Counted from the first letter of the stretch, positions 20,909 through 29,924 are shown. The stretch: DNA of 34,309 nucleotides from Bacteroidaceae bacterium (GCA_017429945.1 JAFRNY010000056.1:1-34309); one strand, 5' to 3'. Translations and numbers: made by a program. The notes: generated by a model not told the origin, from the sequence alone.

Positions 20909-23815
20909 ATGAATGATATCATCCTCTCCAGTTTCCTAAGCCTCTTCGCCTTACTGGGTAAGGCCGAGCAGGTAGACAACGAGCGAGCACTATCGATGCT
21001 TGCGAGCTACCTGCGTCACCATTTCGGCATCCGCAACACGGAGAGTTACATCAACCTCTACACCGACTCGCGCGATGCCTACGAGATGGCCGAGGGGCTC
21101 GACGACGGCACCATAGCAGTGTCGATCTGCGAGCAGCTTAAAGGCAAGATCAGCCAGCGCGAAGAAGCTATGCTATTGCTGCGTCTGATGGAGTTTTCGG
21201 CAATAGGCAGCGGCCGGCAGATCGATGCTCGGCATCCGATTTTCTCGGCTATGGCAGAGCGCTTCGGCATCAGCGAGTCCTCGATGCAAGACTACGCCGA
21301 CTACGTCAACGGTCATGGCAGCGAGCATGTGCTCATCCACACTCTCGACGACACTTCCGGCGAGTTGCGCACGCTGCTCAGCGACGCTACTGGCCAGCTG
21401 CTATTCACATATCTGGGCCCCGACACGGTGACGCTCAACGATGTCCCCGTGCTCTCCGGTGCTTATCAGGTGTGGCTGCAAAGCAGTGTGCTGAAAAGCC
21501 GCACGGGCAAGCCCGTCTACTACTCCACCATTCACGAAGCCCACATGCGGCAGCGCGGCGAGGCCGTCGACCGAGGCTCGCAGGTTGAATTCAGCGGTCG
21601 CGACATCAATTTCCGCTACCCGGGCAGCGACAATGGAATGCACAGCCTGAGTTTCTCGCTCCACAGCGGAGAGTTGGTGGCCATTATGGGCGGCTCCGGC
21701 ACGGGCAAGACTACCCTACTCTCGCTCCTCAACGGCACCTTGAAGCCGCAGACGGGCACCATCACCATCAACGGCCACTCCATCAGTGAGCCCGAGGCAG
21801 CAGACCTCATCGGCTTCGTGCCGCAAGACGACCTCCTCATTGAAGAGCTCACCGTGCGCCAGAATCTATACTATACTGCACGCCTCTGTTTCGCCGGCAT
21901 GAGTGCCGACGAGCTTGACCGCCGTGTCGATAAGACGCTAAAGGACCTGGGGCTCGACTCCGTAGGCCATCTCAAGGCTGGGTCGCCCCTCAACAAATAT
22001 ATCTCCGGCGGGCAGCGCAAGCGCCTGAATATTGCCCTCGAGCTCATCCGCGAGCCCGCTGTGCTTTTCCTCGATGAGCCTACATCGGGCCTCTCGTCGG
22101 CCGACACCGAGAAAGTCGTAAGCCTGCTGAAAGAGCAGACGCTCAAAGGCAAGCTCATCGTGGTGAACATTCACCAGCCCTCCAGCGACGTCTACAAGCT
22201 GTTCGACCGCCTGCTGCTGCTCGACCGCGGCGGCTATCCCGTGTTCGACGGCAACCCCATCGACGCCATCACATATTTCAAGACTGCGGCCGACTACGCC
22301 GATGCCGACACAAGCGCCTGCCCCACCTGCGGCAACGTCAATCCCGAGATAGTGCTCAACATCATCGACGAGAAAGCACTGACGAGCACCGGCGAGGTCT
22401 CCGACACGCGCAAGACAACGCCACAGGAATGGCACACGCTCTACCTCAAGAGCCGACCGGCCGACAAAGCTGTCAAGGTGAGCCCGGTGCCGCCGTCCGA
22501 CCAGCGCCGCCCCAACCGTCTACAGCAGTTTGCCATCTACCTGGAGCGCAACGCTCGCGCCAAGGCATCGAACCTGCAGTACATACTAATCACCTCACTT
22601 GTGGCACCAGCCCTGGCCGCCATCTGCGCCCTGCTCACACGCTACGCACCGGCAGAAGGCTACACACTGATGCACAACAAGAATTTCGTAAGCTATGTAT
22701 TTATGGCCGTCATCGTAGCCTCCTTCGTCGGCATGAGTGGCAGCGCAGAAGAGATCATCAAAGACCGCGCCCTGCTCAAGCGCGAGCGCTTCCTTCGCCT
22801 CTCTCACAGCAGCTACATATGGTCGAAGATAGTATTTCTGGCCGGTGTCTCAGCCCTCCAGGCCCTGCTCTTCACGCTGGTGGGCAACAGCATTATAGGT
22901 CTGCACGGACTTACGGGCACCTGGTGGCTAGTACTCTTCGTGACGTCGGTGCTGGCCAATCTCACGGGACTGCTTCTCTCACAATGTCTCAACTCCGTAG
23001 TTGCCATCTACATTACAATTCCGCTCCTGCTCATACCACAGATATTGCTCTGCGGCGTAGTCGTTGACTTCGCAGACCTCAACCGCCGCAGCACCACCGG
23101 TAATGTGCCAGTCATCGGTGACATAATACCCTCTCGTTGGGCTTACGAGGCGCTGGCCGTGACGTCGTTCACCGACAATGCCTACGAGCGCCCCATGTTC
23201 GAGCTCGACAAGCAAAAGCACGAGGCGCAGTGGTTCCTGGCCGGATCCGTACGCGAGCTGAAATCGCAGCTCGAAACGATGCGCGACGAACAACGCCGAG
23301 GCAATGATGTCGATGCCGAACACATGCAAGTCATACAGACGAACCTGCCCCGCATCACAGCCTTCTGCGGCATGGAACCATACGCCGGCGAGTGGGCATA
23401 CGAGCCCATCAAAGCCTATCTCAAGCAAGCCGAGGACATCCTAACCAAGCGCTGCAATACCCTCACGCTGACTGCCGACAGGGAAATCTCAGCCGTAGTG
23501 CGTGAGCAAGGCAAGGAGGCCCTATTGGATCTCAAGCGCGCCAACTACAACCTTAAGCTCGAAGAGCTGGTGACGGGCGCCAACGAAGAACACGTCCTCG
23601 ACATAGTAGACTCTCACATAGTGCCACGCACTGGAACCATTTTCCTTACGCCCCAAAGCCGAATTGGGCGTGCGCCCTTCTATAGCAGCGAGAAAATCAT
23701 AGGCTCCATGCACGTCAAGACTCTCTGGTTCAACATCGGCGCGCTGCTGCTTATGAGCCTCATCGCGGCAGTGCTGCTCTTCACCGATTGCCCGGGACGT
23801 TGGATGCGTCCGTAA
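20909..23815 (+). CDS. ABCG-type ABC protein with N-terminal TerB-like helical domain
   Basis: This 968-residue protein joins several parts. Residues 1-130 are an all-helical region with an acidic DSRDAYEMAE segment that resembles TerB/DjlA-type domains. Residues about 226-450 form an ABC ATPase with Walker A GGSGTGKTT (261-269), Q-loop PQDD, signature ISGGQRKR (366-373), Walker B VLFLDEP (385-391) and switch NIHQPS. This resembles the White/ABCG half-transporters. A CPTC pair lies at about 471-474. Membrane helices occur at about 557-576, 594-610, 640-665, 670-695 and 698-720. A long charged segment at 755-930 is probably periplasmic and coiled, and a last helix lies at about 938-959. The substrate is unknown. 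The ATPase and permease are fused in one chain. A lipoprotein gene follows after 58 bases and probably works with it. Confidence 0.85.
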   Translation: MNDIILSSFLSLFALLGKAEQVDNERALSMLASYLRHHFGIRNTESYINLYTDSRDAYEMAEGLDDGTIAVSICEQLKGKISQREEAMLLLRLMEFSAIGSGRQIDARHPIFSAMAERFGISESSMQDYADYVNGHGSEHVLIHTLDDTSGELRTLLSDATGQLLFTYLGPDTVTLNDVPVLSGAYQVWLQSSVLKSRTGKPVYYSTIHEAHMRQRGEAVDRGSQVEFSGRDINFRYPGSDNGMHSLSFSLHSGELVAIMGGSGTGKTTLLSLLNGTLKPQTGTITINGHSISEPEAADLIGFVPQDDLLIEELTVRQNLYYTARLCFAGMSADELDRRVDKTLKDLGLDSVGHLKAGSPLNKYISGGQRKRLNIALELIREPAVLFLDEPTSGLSSADTEKVVSLLKEQTLKGKLIVVNIHQPSSDVYKLFDRLLLLDRGGYPVFDGNPIDAITYFKTAADYADADTSACPTCGNVNPEIVLNIIDEKALTSTGEVSDTRKTTPQEWHTLYLKSRPADKAVKVSPVPPSDQRRPNRLQQFAIYLERNARAKASNLQYILITSLVAPALAAICALLTRYAPAEGYTLMHNKNFVSYVFMAVIVASFVGMSGSAEEIIKDRALLKRERFLRLSHSSYIWSKIVFLAGVSALQALLFTLVGNSIIGLHGLTGTWWLVLFVTSVLANLTGLLLSQCLNSVVAIYITIPLLLIPQILLCGVVVDFADLNRRSTTGNVPVIGDIIPSRWAYEALAVTSFTDNAYERPMFELDKQKHEAQWFLAGSVRELKSQLETMRDEQRRGNDVDAEHMQVIQTNLPRITAFCGMEPYAGEWAYEPIKAYLKQAEDILTKRCNTLTLTADREISAVVREQGKEALLDLKRANYNLKLEELVTGANEEHVLDIVDSHIVPRTGTIFLTPQSRIGRAPFYSSEKIIGSMHVKTLWFNIGALLLMSLIAAVLLFTDCPGRWMRP

Positions 23816-23873
23816 ACATATAGCAATGAATAAGATAACACACAAATATTAACCACTTAAACAAAACAAAACG

Positions 23874-24674
23874 ATGAAACAAGTAAAGTTTTTCGCAGTA
23901 GCTCTTGCTACCGTCATCGTCGCTTCTTGCGGCGGAAACAAACAGGCTCAGAACGCCGAGACTGCCGACTCGCTGAAGTCGTTCGAGCAGCAACAGATTG
24001 AGGCCAGCATCAAGCTCAACATCGACAGCCTGGCCGCACAGATGGCTCAGCTCAAGCAACTGCCTATTCGCCAGAAGGACGGCATGATCGTACTCACCGA
24101 AGAAGAGCGCCAGGTGAAGCCCAACTACCTGCTGGCTCCCTCCCTCGCAGAGCAAGCCACCACTCTTGCCGAGCAGTACCGCGTACTCAGCGCATTCCAG
24201 GTCGACAAGGAGATTGCCGAGCTCTATGGCATGCCTACAGCCGACTTCGAGAACCAAATTGCCAAGCTGCTCGTTGACATCAACGATCCCTCTTTCGATG
24301 TCCTTGAGGATAAATCCGACATCTATGAGGCTTCGTCAGACCTCTACAAGGCTATGGAAGAGAACGGCCGCATCAATTTCTTCTGGCAGATTGCAGCCAC
24401 GGCCCTGGTGGAGCAGCTGTACATCATCTCTGAGAACACCGACAAGTTCCTTGCCGCTTTCGACGACAACGCAGCTTCCAACGTCTCACTGCGCGTAATC
24501 CTGATTCAGGATGCCCTCAACCGCCTCACGGAGTACGACCCCGAGATCATCCCCGTGGCCGAGGCCTTCGACCCGCTCACAGTCATCAACGCCGTCACCG
24601 TTGCTGAGCTCAAGGACCAGCTCAACGACGCCAAGGACGAGATTGCTGCAGCCCGCAACAACCTGCTCGACTAA
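23874..24674 (+). CDS. lipoprotein of unknown function paired with the ABC transporter
   Basis: I do not recognise a named family. The 266-residue protein begins at an ATG in the AAAACGATG context. Its signal peptide ends in the lipobox VASC, with the lipidated cysteine at about residue 19. A low-complexity, Gln/Glu-rich linker follows (about 22-45), then a mainly helical body with no cysteines, including LPIRQKDGMIVLTEEERQVKP (about 63-83) and a C-terminal coiled coil with VAELKDQLNDAKDEIAAARNNL. Its position 58 bases after the transporter gene and before a strong terminator suggests a two-gene operon. A role as a periplasmic or membrane-anchored partner of the transporter is an inference. 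Confidence 0.7.
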   Translation: MKQVKFFAVALATVIVASCGGNKQAQNAETADSLKSFEQQQIEASIKLNIDSLAAQMAQLKQLPIRQKDGMIVLTEEERQVKPNYLLAPSLAEQATTLAEQYRVLSAFQVDKEIAELYGMPTADFENQIAKLLVDINDPSFDVLEDKSDIYEASSDLYKAMEENGRINFFWQIAATALVEQLYIISENTDKFLAAFDDNAASNVSLRVILIQDALNRLTEYDPEIIPVAEAFDPLTVINAVTVAELKDQLNDAKDEIAAARNNLLD

Positions 24675-24695
24675 GACTTAAATAGCCATAAGACT

Positions 24696-24731
24696 AAAGG
24701 AGGGAGAACGCATGACGTTCTCCCTCCTTTT
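24696..24731 (+). terminator. intrinsic terminator of the transporter-lipoprotein operon
   Basis: Perfect 15-bp arms (24696-24710 and 24716-24730) surround a CATGA loop, and the plus strand ends in TTTT. It lies 21 bases after the lipoprotein stop. In the minus direction the stem ends in CTTTAG, so it may also slow transcription from the CYTH side. Confidence 0.92.
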
Positions 24732-24828
24732 ATCGTATGATCAGGCAACAATTATTGGTGTCTGCAAAAAAAGACGGTATTGATGTTTTAGCATTTATCG
24801 ATTGAAAGGACTTTATATCAGTCACATC

Positions 24829-25323
24829 CTAAATATCGCCGCTCTTTTCCTCCTGGCTCCAGGCCGAATATGGATATTTGCGCAAGTGAGAATTGTAGTA
24901 GCGCTTGATGCCAGTGACCTCTTGCCCGAGGAAATCCAGGCGGACGTAGGGCTCGTCGGGGGCAGCCAGCTCCACCTCGGCCACGACAAGACCCTCGTTA
25001 CTGCCGTGAAACTCGTCGACCTCGAAGGTATGTCCGTCACCGGCATCTACCAACCATCGCGTCTTGTCCACCATACCGAGCGAACACAGGCGAAGCATGG
25101 CGAGAGCATCGGCCAACGGTATCTCGGTCTCAAACTCATAGCGCGAAAGTCCGCCGTCGTTGCTGCCGCCTTTGATGGTCAGGTAACCTTTGTCATCGCG
25201 CAGACGCACGCGAACAGTAGGATGCCCGCAGATATAACCCTGCACGATGTGGCTACTATTAAAGGCGACGTCCTTGTAGGCGTCGCCTTTTACTAGGAAT
25301 TTACGTTCTATCTCAAGAGCCAT
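24829..25323 (-). CDS. CYTH domain protein (triphosphate tunnel enzyme)
   Basis: The 164-residue protein begins ALEIERKFLV, the ExExK signature that defines CYTH/triphosphate tunnel metalloenzymes. Alternating charged strands follow (TVRVRLRDDKGYLTIKG at about 36-52, SRYEFETEIP, KTRWLVD, FEVDEFHG, LVVAEVEL), which line the beta-tunnel. Such small bacterial CYTH proteins often hydrolyse inorganic triphosphate, but the substrate cannot be read from the sequence. It is the last gene of a minus-strand operon, 26 bases after the small membrane protein. Confidence 0.9.
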   Translation of the reverse strand: MALEIERKFLVKGDAYKDVAFNSSHIVQGYICGHPTVRVRLRDDKGYLTIKGGSNDGGLSRYEFETEIPLADALAMLRLCSLGMVDKTRWLVDAGDGHTFEVDEFHGSNEGLVVAEVELAAPDEPYVRLDFLGQEVTGIKRYYNSHLRKYPYSAWSQEEKSGDI

Positions 25324-25349
25324 AAACCTTCAGACATAGGGCCGGCGGT

Positions 25350-25493
25350 TCAACCCATGAACGCCCAGCCGATGAAACATACTAAGAACAAGACTATCAG
25401 GCCACAGATAATCCATTGAATGACACGTTTTGCCTGACGCTCTTCGCGTGCAGCCTTTTTCTGCGCGCGCAATTCCTTCTTTGATTTACTCAT
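25350..25493 (-). CDS. 47-residue single-pass membrane protein
   Basis: A short reading frame between prfB and the CYTH gene encodes a 47-residue protein. Residues 1-23 are very basic and helical (MSKSKKELRAQKKAAREERQ) and residues about 24-44 form a hydrophobic helix (VIQWIICGLIVLFLVCFIGW). The basic N-terminus predicts an inside-facing start. The ATG and TGA fit neatly in the gap (52 bases after prfB, 26 before CYTH) and the composition is that of a real membrane protein. No family is recognised. The function is unknown. Confidence 0.7.
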   Translation of the reverse strand: MSKSKKELRAQKKAAREERQAKRVIQWIICGLIVLFLVCFIGWAFMG

Positions 25494-25545
25494 AGTGGTT
25501 ATGTTTAGTTTAAAGTTTAATTGTTAGTCAGTGCAACAGGCTTTT

Positions 25546-26658
25546 CTATTCGCCCCCTCCGAATTCCATAAGGTAGGCTTTTATGAAGCCGTCAATCTTA
25601 CCATCCATGACAGCACCGACGTCTGACGTCTGGAAGCCTGTGCGATGGTCCTTGACACGGCGGTCATCGAAGACATATGAGCGGATTTGCGATCCCCACT
25701 CAATCTTCTTCTTGCCGGCCTCAATCTTAGCCTGAGCCTCGCGCCGCTTCTGCATGGCGCGATCATAAAGCTGCGACTTGAGCAGACGCATCGCATTCTC
25801 GCGATTCTCGAGCTGCTTGCGGCTCTCAGTGTTCTCGATGAGGATTTCCTCCTCTTCGCCCGTATCGGGGTCGCGGTACATATATCTCAGTCGCACGCCG
25901 GTCTCCACCTTGTTGACGTTCTGCCCGCCAGCGCCACTGCTGCGGAAGGTGTCCCAAGAGACACGGGCAGGATCCACGTAGACCTCGATGGTATCATCGA
26001 CGAGCGGGGTGACGAAGACACTGGCAAAACTTGTCATGCGCTTGCCCTGAGCATTGTAGGGCGAGACGCGCACCAGACGGTGTACGCCGCTCTCGCTCTT
26101 GAGGTATCCGTAGGCATACTCGCCCTCAATCTGCATCGTGACGGTCTTGATGCCAGCCTCGTCGCCATCCTGTAGGTTGGCAATAGTCAGGCGGTAGCCG
26201 TTCTGCTCTGCCCAGCGCATATACATTCGCATAAGCATCTGGGCCCAGTCCTGCGCCTCGGTGCCACCGGCTCCGGAGTTGATTTTGAGCACAGCATCCA
26301 TAGGATCCTCCTCTTGGCGCAACATATTGCGCAGTTCAAGGGCCTCGATGGCTTCGATGGTCTTGGCATACAGTTCGTCCACCTCCTGCTCGGTGACGAG
26401 GTCTTCCTTATAGAAATCGAAGGCCGTAGTGAGCTCGTCGGTCAGCGTGCGGACTTCGCCATAGCCTTTAATCCATTTCTCGAGACCTTTCACCAGCTTC
26501 ATCTGCTCCTCGGCGCGCTTGGCATCTTCCCAGAAATCGGGTGCCTGGGTGCGAATCTGCTCCTCTTCATACTCCATCTGCTTACGGGGTATGTCGAGAT
26601 ATTTGTAGAGCGCTTCTGTGCGCTCCTGAATTTCTTTCAGTTGTTCCTGTGTTATCAT
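25546..26658 (-). CDS. prfB: peptide chain release factor 2
   Basis: RF2 recognises UGA and UAA stop codons and releases the finished peptide. The GGQ motif that enters the peptidyl-transferase centre is at 244-246 within SSGAGGQNVNKVETGVRLRY. The stop-recognition loop reads SPY (about 199-201) in place of the SPF of E. coli. The length of 370 is normal. The frame is uninterrupted. At the point where many prfB genes have an in-frame UGA and a programmed frameshift, this gene reads TAT CTC GAC (Tyr-Leu-Asp, residues 20-22), so no frameshift control is present. It is 31 bases after the acyl-CoA synthetase gene, in a gap made of ACTCTAA repeats. Confidence 0.97.
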   Translation of the reverse strand: MITQEQLKEIQERTEALYKYLDIPRKQMEYEEEQIRTQAPDFWEDAKRAEEQMKLVKGLEKWIKGYGEVRTLTDELTTAFDFYKEDLVTEQEVDELYAKTIEAIEALELRNMLRQEEDPMDAVLKINSGAGGTEAQDWAQMLMRMYMRWAEQNGYRLTIANLQDGDEAGIKTVTMQIEGEYAYGYLKSESGVHRLVRVSPYNAQGKRMTSFASVFVTPLVDDTIEVYVDPARVSWDTFRSSGAGGQNVNKVETGVRLRYMYRDPDTGEEEEILIENTESRKQLENRENAMRLLKSQLYDRAMQKRREAQAKIEAGKKKIEWGSQIRSYVFDDRRVKDHRTGFQTSDVGAVMDGKIDGFIKAYLMEFGGGE

Positions 26659-26659
26659 T

Positions 26660-26692
26660 CTCTAAACTCTAAACTCTAAGCCCTCAACTCTA
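26660..26692. repeat. ACTCTAA tandem repeat between prfB and the acyl-CoA synthetase gene
   Basis: Copies of a 7-base unit, ACTCTAA, fill the 31-base gap between the two minus-strand genes. The stop codon of the upstream gene (CTA on the plus strand, 26690-26692) is part of the last unit. Confidence 0.8.
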
Positions 26693-28498
26693 ATCCACGT
26701 ACATAGCATCAATCTGCGCCTTGTAGTTCTTTGCTATCACCGGGCGCTTTATCTTCAGCGTATTGGTGAGCTCACCGCGCTCCATCGAGAACGGTTCGGG
26801 CAGCAAAGTGATGCGCTTGACCTGTTCGTAGTGTGCAAACTCCTGCTGTAGCGTTGCGATGCGGTCCATGACCATCTTGTTCACCAAAGGATTGCTGCAC
26901 AACTGCTCACGATTGTCGAAAGCGATGGCGTTATCGCGCGCCCACTGCTCAAGAAGGTTGTAGTCGGGGATGACGAGCGCCGAGACGAATTTATGCTCGT
27001 CGGCAATAATGGCCACCTCATCGATATATCGGTCCACTACAAACTTCGACTCCAAAGCCTGTGGCGAAATATACTTGCCGTTGCTGGTCTTGAAGAGGTC
27101 CTTGATACGGTCGGTGAGATAGAGTTCACCGTCCTTGATATATCCGCAGTCGCCGGTATGGAACCACCCTTCGTCGTCATACGAGGCTGCAGTGATCTCG
27201 GCCTTGCGATAGTATTGCTTCGTGATGGTCTCGCCTCGCAAGAGAATTTCATTGTTCTCGCCGAACGAGATGTCTATGCCGTCGAGCACACGCCCTACCG
27301 AACCTATAGTCTTAGTGGCGTGATGCCAGTCGCAAGAGACGGTGGCAGTGGTTTCTGTCATGCCATAGCCTGCCGTCATCTTAATGCCACATGAGTGCAC
27401 GAACTCCTCTATGGCCGGTGGAATAAACGAGCCGGCAGTGGGGAAGAAATTAGCATTTTCCAAGCCCAATGTCTTCTTCAGCAAGGCAATGATAGTCTTC
27501 TCATAGAACTTGTAGCGCAATTTCAGTGGGAGGGGCGGCTGCAGACCTTTCAGCTTGTAGTCCACATTATACCTCTTGCCCACTGCCAGGGCATCGAGCA
27601 TCAGCCGGCGCTGCACGGCGCTGCTGGAAGCTATTTTCTCCTGCACGCCCGAATACACTTTCTCCCAGAAACGTGGCACGGCAGCCATACATGTGGGGTG
27701 CACCTCACGAAGAGTCATCTGTATGTCCTGAGGCCGCAGGTTGATTGCCAACTGGCAACCGCGCGAGAGGCACCAGTAGCTCCAGGCACGCTCGAAGACG
27801 TGGGTGAAAGGCAGGAAACACATTATCACATCGTTCTCCGAGAGATCCATCACCTTGTCGTTGGCAGGGATAGCTGCGGCATACATTCTGTAGGTCAGCG
27901 TGACGCCTTTCGACACGCCCGTAGTACCGCTGGTATAGAGGATATTGACGAGGTCATCAGGCTCCACGGCAGCAGCACGGCGCGCCACTTCGGCGGCATG
28001 AGCCTTACTCTTGCCCAGCTGGAGGAATTCATCCCAGTACATCGACACTTGGTCCTGCGGGTTCTTCTCCACGCCCTTATCGAAGATTATGAGGCGCTCG
28101 AGCGTCGGACACATCTTCAGCACCCGGAAGGCCGTGTCGTACTGATACTGCTCGCCCACGAAGACAAAGCGCACCGAGGCGTCGTTGATCATATATTGAA
28201 TCTGCGCCTCACTGCTGGTGGCATAAAACGGGATAGAGACAGCACGGATACCGTATGTGCCGAAATCCACACATACGCCCTCAGGCTTATTCTGTGTAAA
28301 GACACCTATGTTCTCCTGCTCGCCAACGCCCAACTCCAACAAGGCATTTGACACACACGCCACGGTGTCGGAGAACTGCAGCCACGAGATCGTCTTCCAT
28401 GTCGAAGTGGCATAGTCGCGATAACTTAGAGCTGTTTTCGAGCCCCATACTTTCGCCTGCTCGTGAATTAGAACTGCTAAAGAAGCTTGATTCAACAT
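26690..28498 (-). CDS. long-chain fatty-acid--CoA ligase (AMP-binding family)
   Basis: The 602-residue enzyme activates fatty acids to acyl-CoA through an acyl-AMP intermediate. The AMP-binding loop ILYTSGTTGVSKG lies at about 186-198, the A4/A5 motif YGMTETTA at about 378-385 and GWFHTGDCGYI at about 444-454. The late LTDRIKDLFKTSNGKYISP carries the hinge and the catalytic lysine region. Length and motif order match the bacterial ACSL/FadD-like proteins (FAA1-type) common in Bacteroidota. It heads a minus-strand operon with prfB, a small membrane protein and a CYTH protein, genes with no obvious metabolic link to it. Confidence 0.93.
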   Translation of the reverse strand: MLNQASLAVLIHEQAKVWGSKTALSYRDYATSTWKTISWLQFSDTVACVSNALLELGVGEQENIGVFTQNKPEGVCVDFGTYGIRAVSIPFYATSSEAQIQYMINDASVRFVFVGEQYQYDTAFRVLKMCPTLERLIIFDKGVEKNPQDQVSMYWDEFLQLGKSKAHAAEVARRAAAVEPDDLVNILYTSGTTGVSKGVTLTYRMYAAAIPANDKVMDLSENDVIMCFLPFTHVFERAWSYWCLSRGCQLAINLRPQDIQMTLREVHPTCMAAVPRFWEKVYSGVQEKIASSSAVQRRLMLDALAVGKRYNVDYKLKGLQPPLPLKLRYKFYEKTIIALLKKTLGLENANFFPTAGSFIPPAIEEFVHSCGIKMTAGYGMTETTATVSCDWHHATKTIGSVGRVLDGIDISFGENNEILLRGETITKQYYRKAEITAASYDDEGWFHTGDCGYIKDGELYLTDRIKDLFKTSNGKYISPQALESKFVVDRYIDEVAIIADEHKFVSALVIPDYNLLEQWARDNAIAFDNREQLCSNPLVNKMVMDRIATLQQEFAHYEQVKRITLLPEPFSMERGELTNTLKIKRPVIAKNYKAQIDAMYVD

Positions 28499-28535
28499 AA
28501 CACTTGCTCCTTCCTTTTTTTAATTATTACGTGTG

Positions 28536-28543
28536 CAAAGATA
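28536..28543 (-). promoter_or_regulatory. -7 promoter element of the acyl-CoA synthetase operon
   Basis: The minus strand reads TATCTTTG, a match to TAnnTTTG, 37 bases before the start at 28498. No clear -33 TTTG is seen at the normal distance. Confidence 0.5.
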
Positions 28544-28648
28544 GGCAAAACTTTGTATTTTCAGCCCTTAACGTCCAACTTTTTTATCTTAGCGCGCCCA
28601 AATATGCCGAAAATTCAACCTGCAACCCCAAAATTAAAAGTTTTATTT

Positions 28649-28656
28649 TACTTTTG
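28649..28656 (+). promoter_or_regulatory. -7 promoter element of the M20 deacylase gene
   Basis: TACTTTTG matches TAnnTTTG and would start transcription near 28661, about 30 bases before the ATG at 28692. The upstream DNA is A/T-rich but has no clear -33 TTTG. Confidence 0.5.
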
Positions 28657-28691
28657 CATTGTTTTTCAACACTCCCTGATGCGAAATAACT

Positions 28692-29777
28692 ATGACCGAC
28701 ATTGCCCAACTTTCATCCGAAGGCCGTGACCTTCTCATGCAGCTTATTGCCACGCCTCGCGTCAGCCGTTCCGAGGCGTCTGCTGCCGACATCGTCGAAG
28801 CGTTTCTCGAGCGCCGAGGGCTCGATGTCCGCCGCGAAGCCAACAACGTGTGGGCCGTGGCATCAGCCTACGATGCGTCGCGCCCCACTCTACTCCTGTG
28901 CGCTCACATCGACACCGTCCGCCCCACGGCCGCCTGGACACGTCAGCCCCACGAGCCTCTCATCGAGGGCGACCGCCTCTACGGCATCGGCTCGAATGAC
29001 GACGGTGCCTCGCTCGTAAGCCTGATCCAGACGTTCCGCGTAATAAATGCCCGGCCGCGCAACTTCAACCTCATTCTCGCCTGCACTGCCGAGGAAGAGG
29101 TCTCAGGTGCCGACGGCCTTACGCGCCTCATTCCACAGCTGCCGCACATCGACGTGGCGCTCGTAGGCGAGCCGACTCGCATGCAGCCTGCCGTAGCCGA
29201 ACGCGGACTGATGGTTCTCGACTGCACAGCCCACGGGCGCGCCGGTCACGCAGCTCGCAACGAAGGCATCAACGCCATCACCGAAGCGATAAAGGACATC
29301 GGATGGTTCAGCTCCTACCGCTTCGAGAAAGAATCCCAGATGCTCGGGCCCGTCAAGATGACCACCACCATCATACAAGCCGGCACCCAACATAATGTCA
29401 TTCCCGACACCTGCACCTTCACGGTCGATGTCCGAAGCAATGAATTCTATTCCAACCAAGATATATATAATATTGTACGCGCGTGCGTGAAGAGCGATGT
29501 CGTGCCACGCTCATTCCGCCTGAGCTCATCAAGGATCGACATCGACCATCCACTCGTCAGCCGCGCCTTGGCCCTGGGGCCGTTGCCCGATGGCAGCCCT
29601 CGCACTCCCTTCGGCTCCCCCACCCTCTCCGACCAGGCCCTTATGCCGTGGCCGTCGCTGAAGATGGGGCCCGGCGACAGTGCCCGCAGCCACACAGCCG
29701 ACGAATACATCTGCTTGAGCGAGCTGCAGCAAGCCATCGGCCAATATATCACTATGCTCGACGGCCTCAGCCTCTGA
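28692..29777 (+). CDS. argE: M20 family metallo-deacylase, probably ArgE-like
   Basis: The 361-residue protein is an M20-type zinc hydrolase. Metal and catalytic residues are visible: AHIDT with H72 and D74, NDDGAS with D103 or D104, AEEE with E134-E136, GEPT with E160, and a late His334 in SARSHTADEY. The lid/dimerisation domain begins at about residue 170 with DCTAHGRAGHAA. In Bacteroidota, M20 proteins of this type often remove the acyl group from N-acetyl- or N-succinylornithine in arginine synthesis. No other arginine gene is nearby, so ArgE is likely but not proven, and a dipeptidase or DapE-like role is possible. Length and start are normal. Confidence 0.8.
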   Translation: MTDIAQLSSEGRDLLMQLIATPRVSRSEASAADIVEAFLERRGLDVRREANNVWAVASAYDASRPTLLLCAHIDTVRPTAAWTRQPHEPLIEGDRLYGIGSNDDGASLVSLIQTFRVINARPRNFNLILACTAEEEVSGADGLTRLIPQLPHIDVALVGEPTRMQPAVAERGLMVLDCTAHGRAGHAARNEGINAITEAIKDIGWFSSYRFEKESQMLGPVKMTTTIIQAGTQHNVIPDTCTFTVDVRSNEFYSNQDIYNIVRACVKSDVVPRSFRLSSSRIDIDHPLVSRALALGPLPDGSPRTPFGSPTLSDQALMPWPSLKMGPGDSARSHTADEYICLSELQQAIGQYITMLDGLSL

Positions 29778-29807
29778 CCCCTCACTCACCGCCTGCTGAA
29801 ATCTCAG

Positions 29808-29875
29808 CAAAAGTTCACCTCAATTCAGCGGAAGTTCATCGAAAATACATCAAGAGTTCATCCGAAGTTCATCAA
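29808..29875. repeat. degenerate AAGTTCATC repeats after the M20 gene
   Basis: Several imperfect copies of AAGTTCATC, with neighbours AAAGTTCAC and AGAGTTCATCC, lie between the M20 stop and the terminator. They form a decayed short tandem repeat. I see no gene here. Confidence 0.6.
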
Positions 29876-29924
29876 AAAAAACCGCAAAAACGCCCATTTC
29901 ATCGATTGAAACGGGCGTCTTTTC
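29872..29924. terminator. bidirectional terminator between the M20 gene and the envC-like gene
   Basis: ACGCCC...GGGCGT (29890-29895 and 29913-29918) with an inner TTTCA/TGAAA pair and one mismatch forms the stem, and CTTTT follows on the plus strand. On the minus strand the stem is followed by TTTTTGCGG and eight T residues. It serves the two convergent genes. Confidence 0.85.

Noticed and set aside
27395-28351. 318-codon open frame antisense to the acyl-CoA synthetase gene
   Set aside because: It is a shadow of the ligase frame: no domain signature, His-rich composition typical of antisense frames, and full overlap with a clear enzyme.
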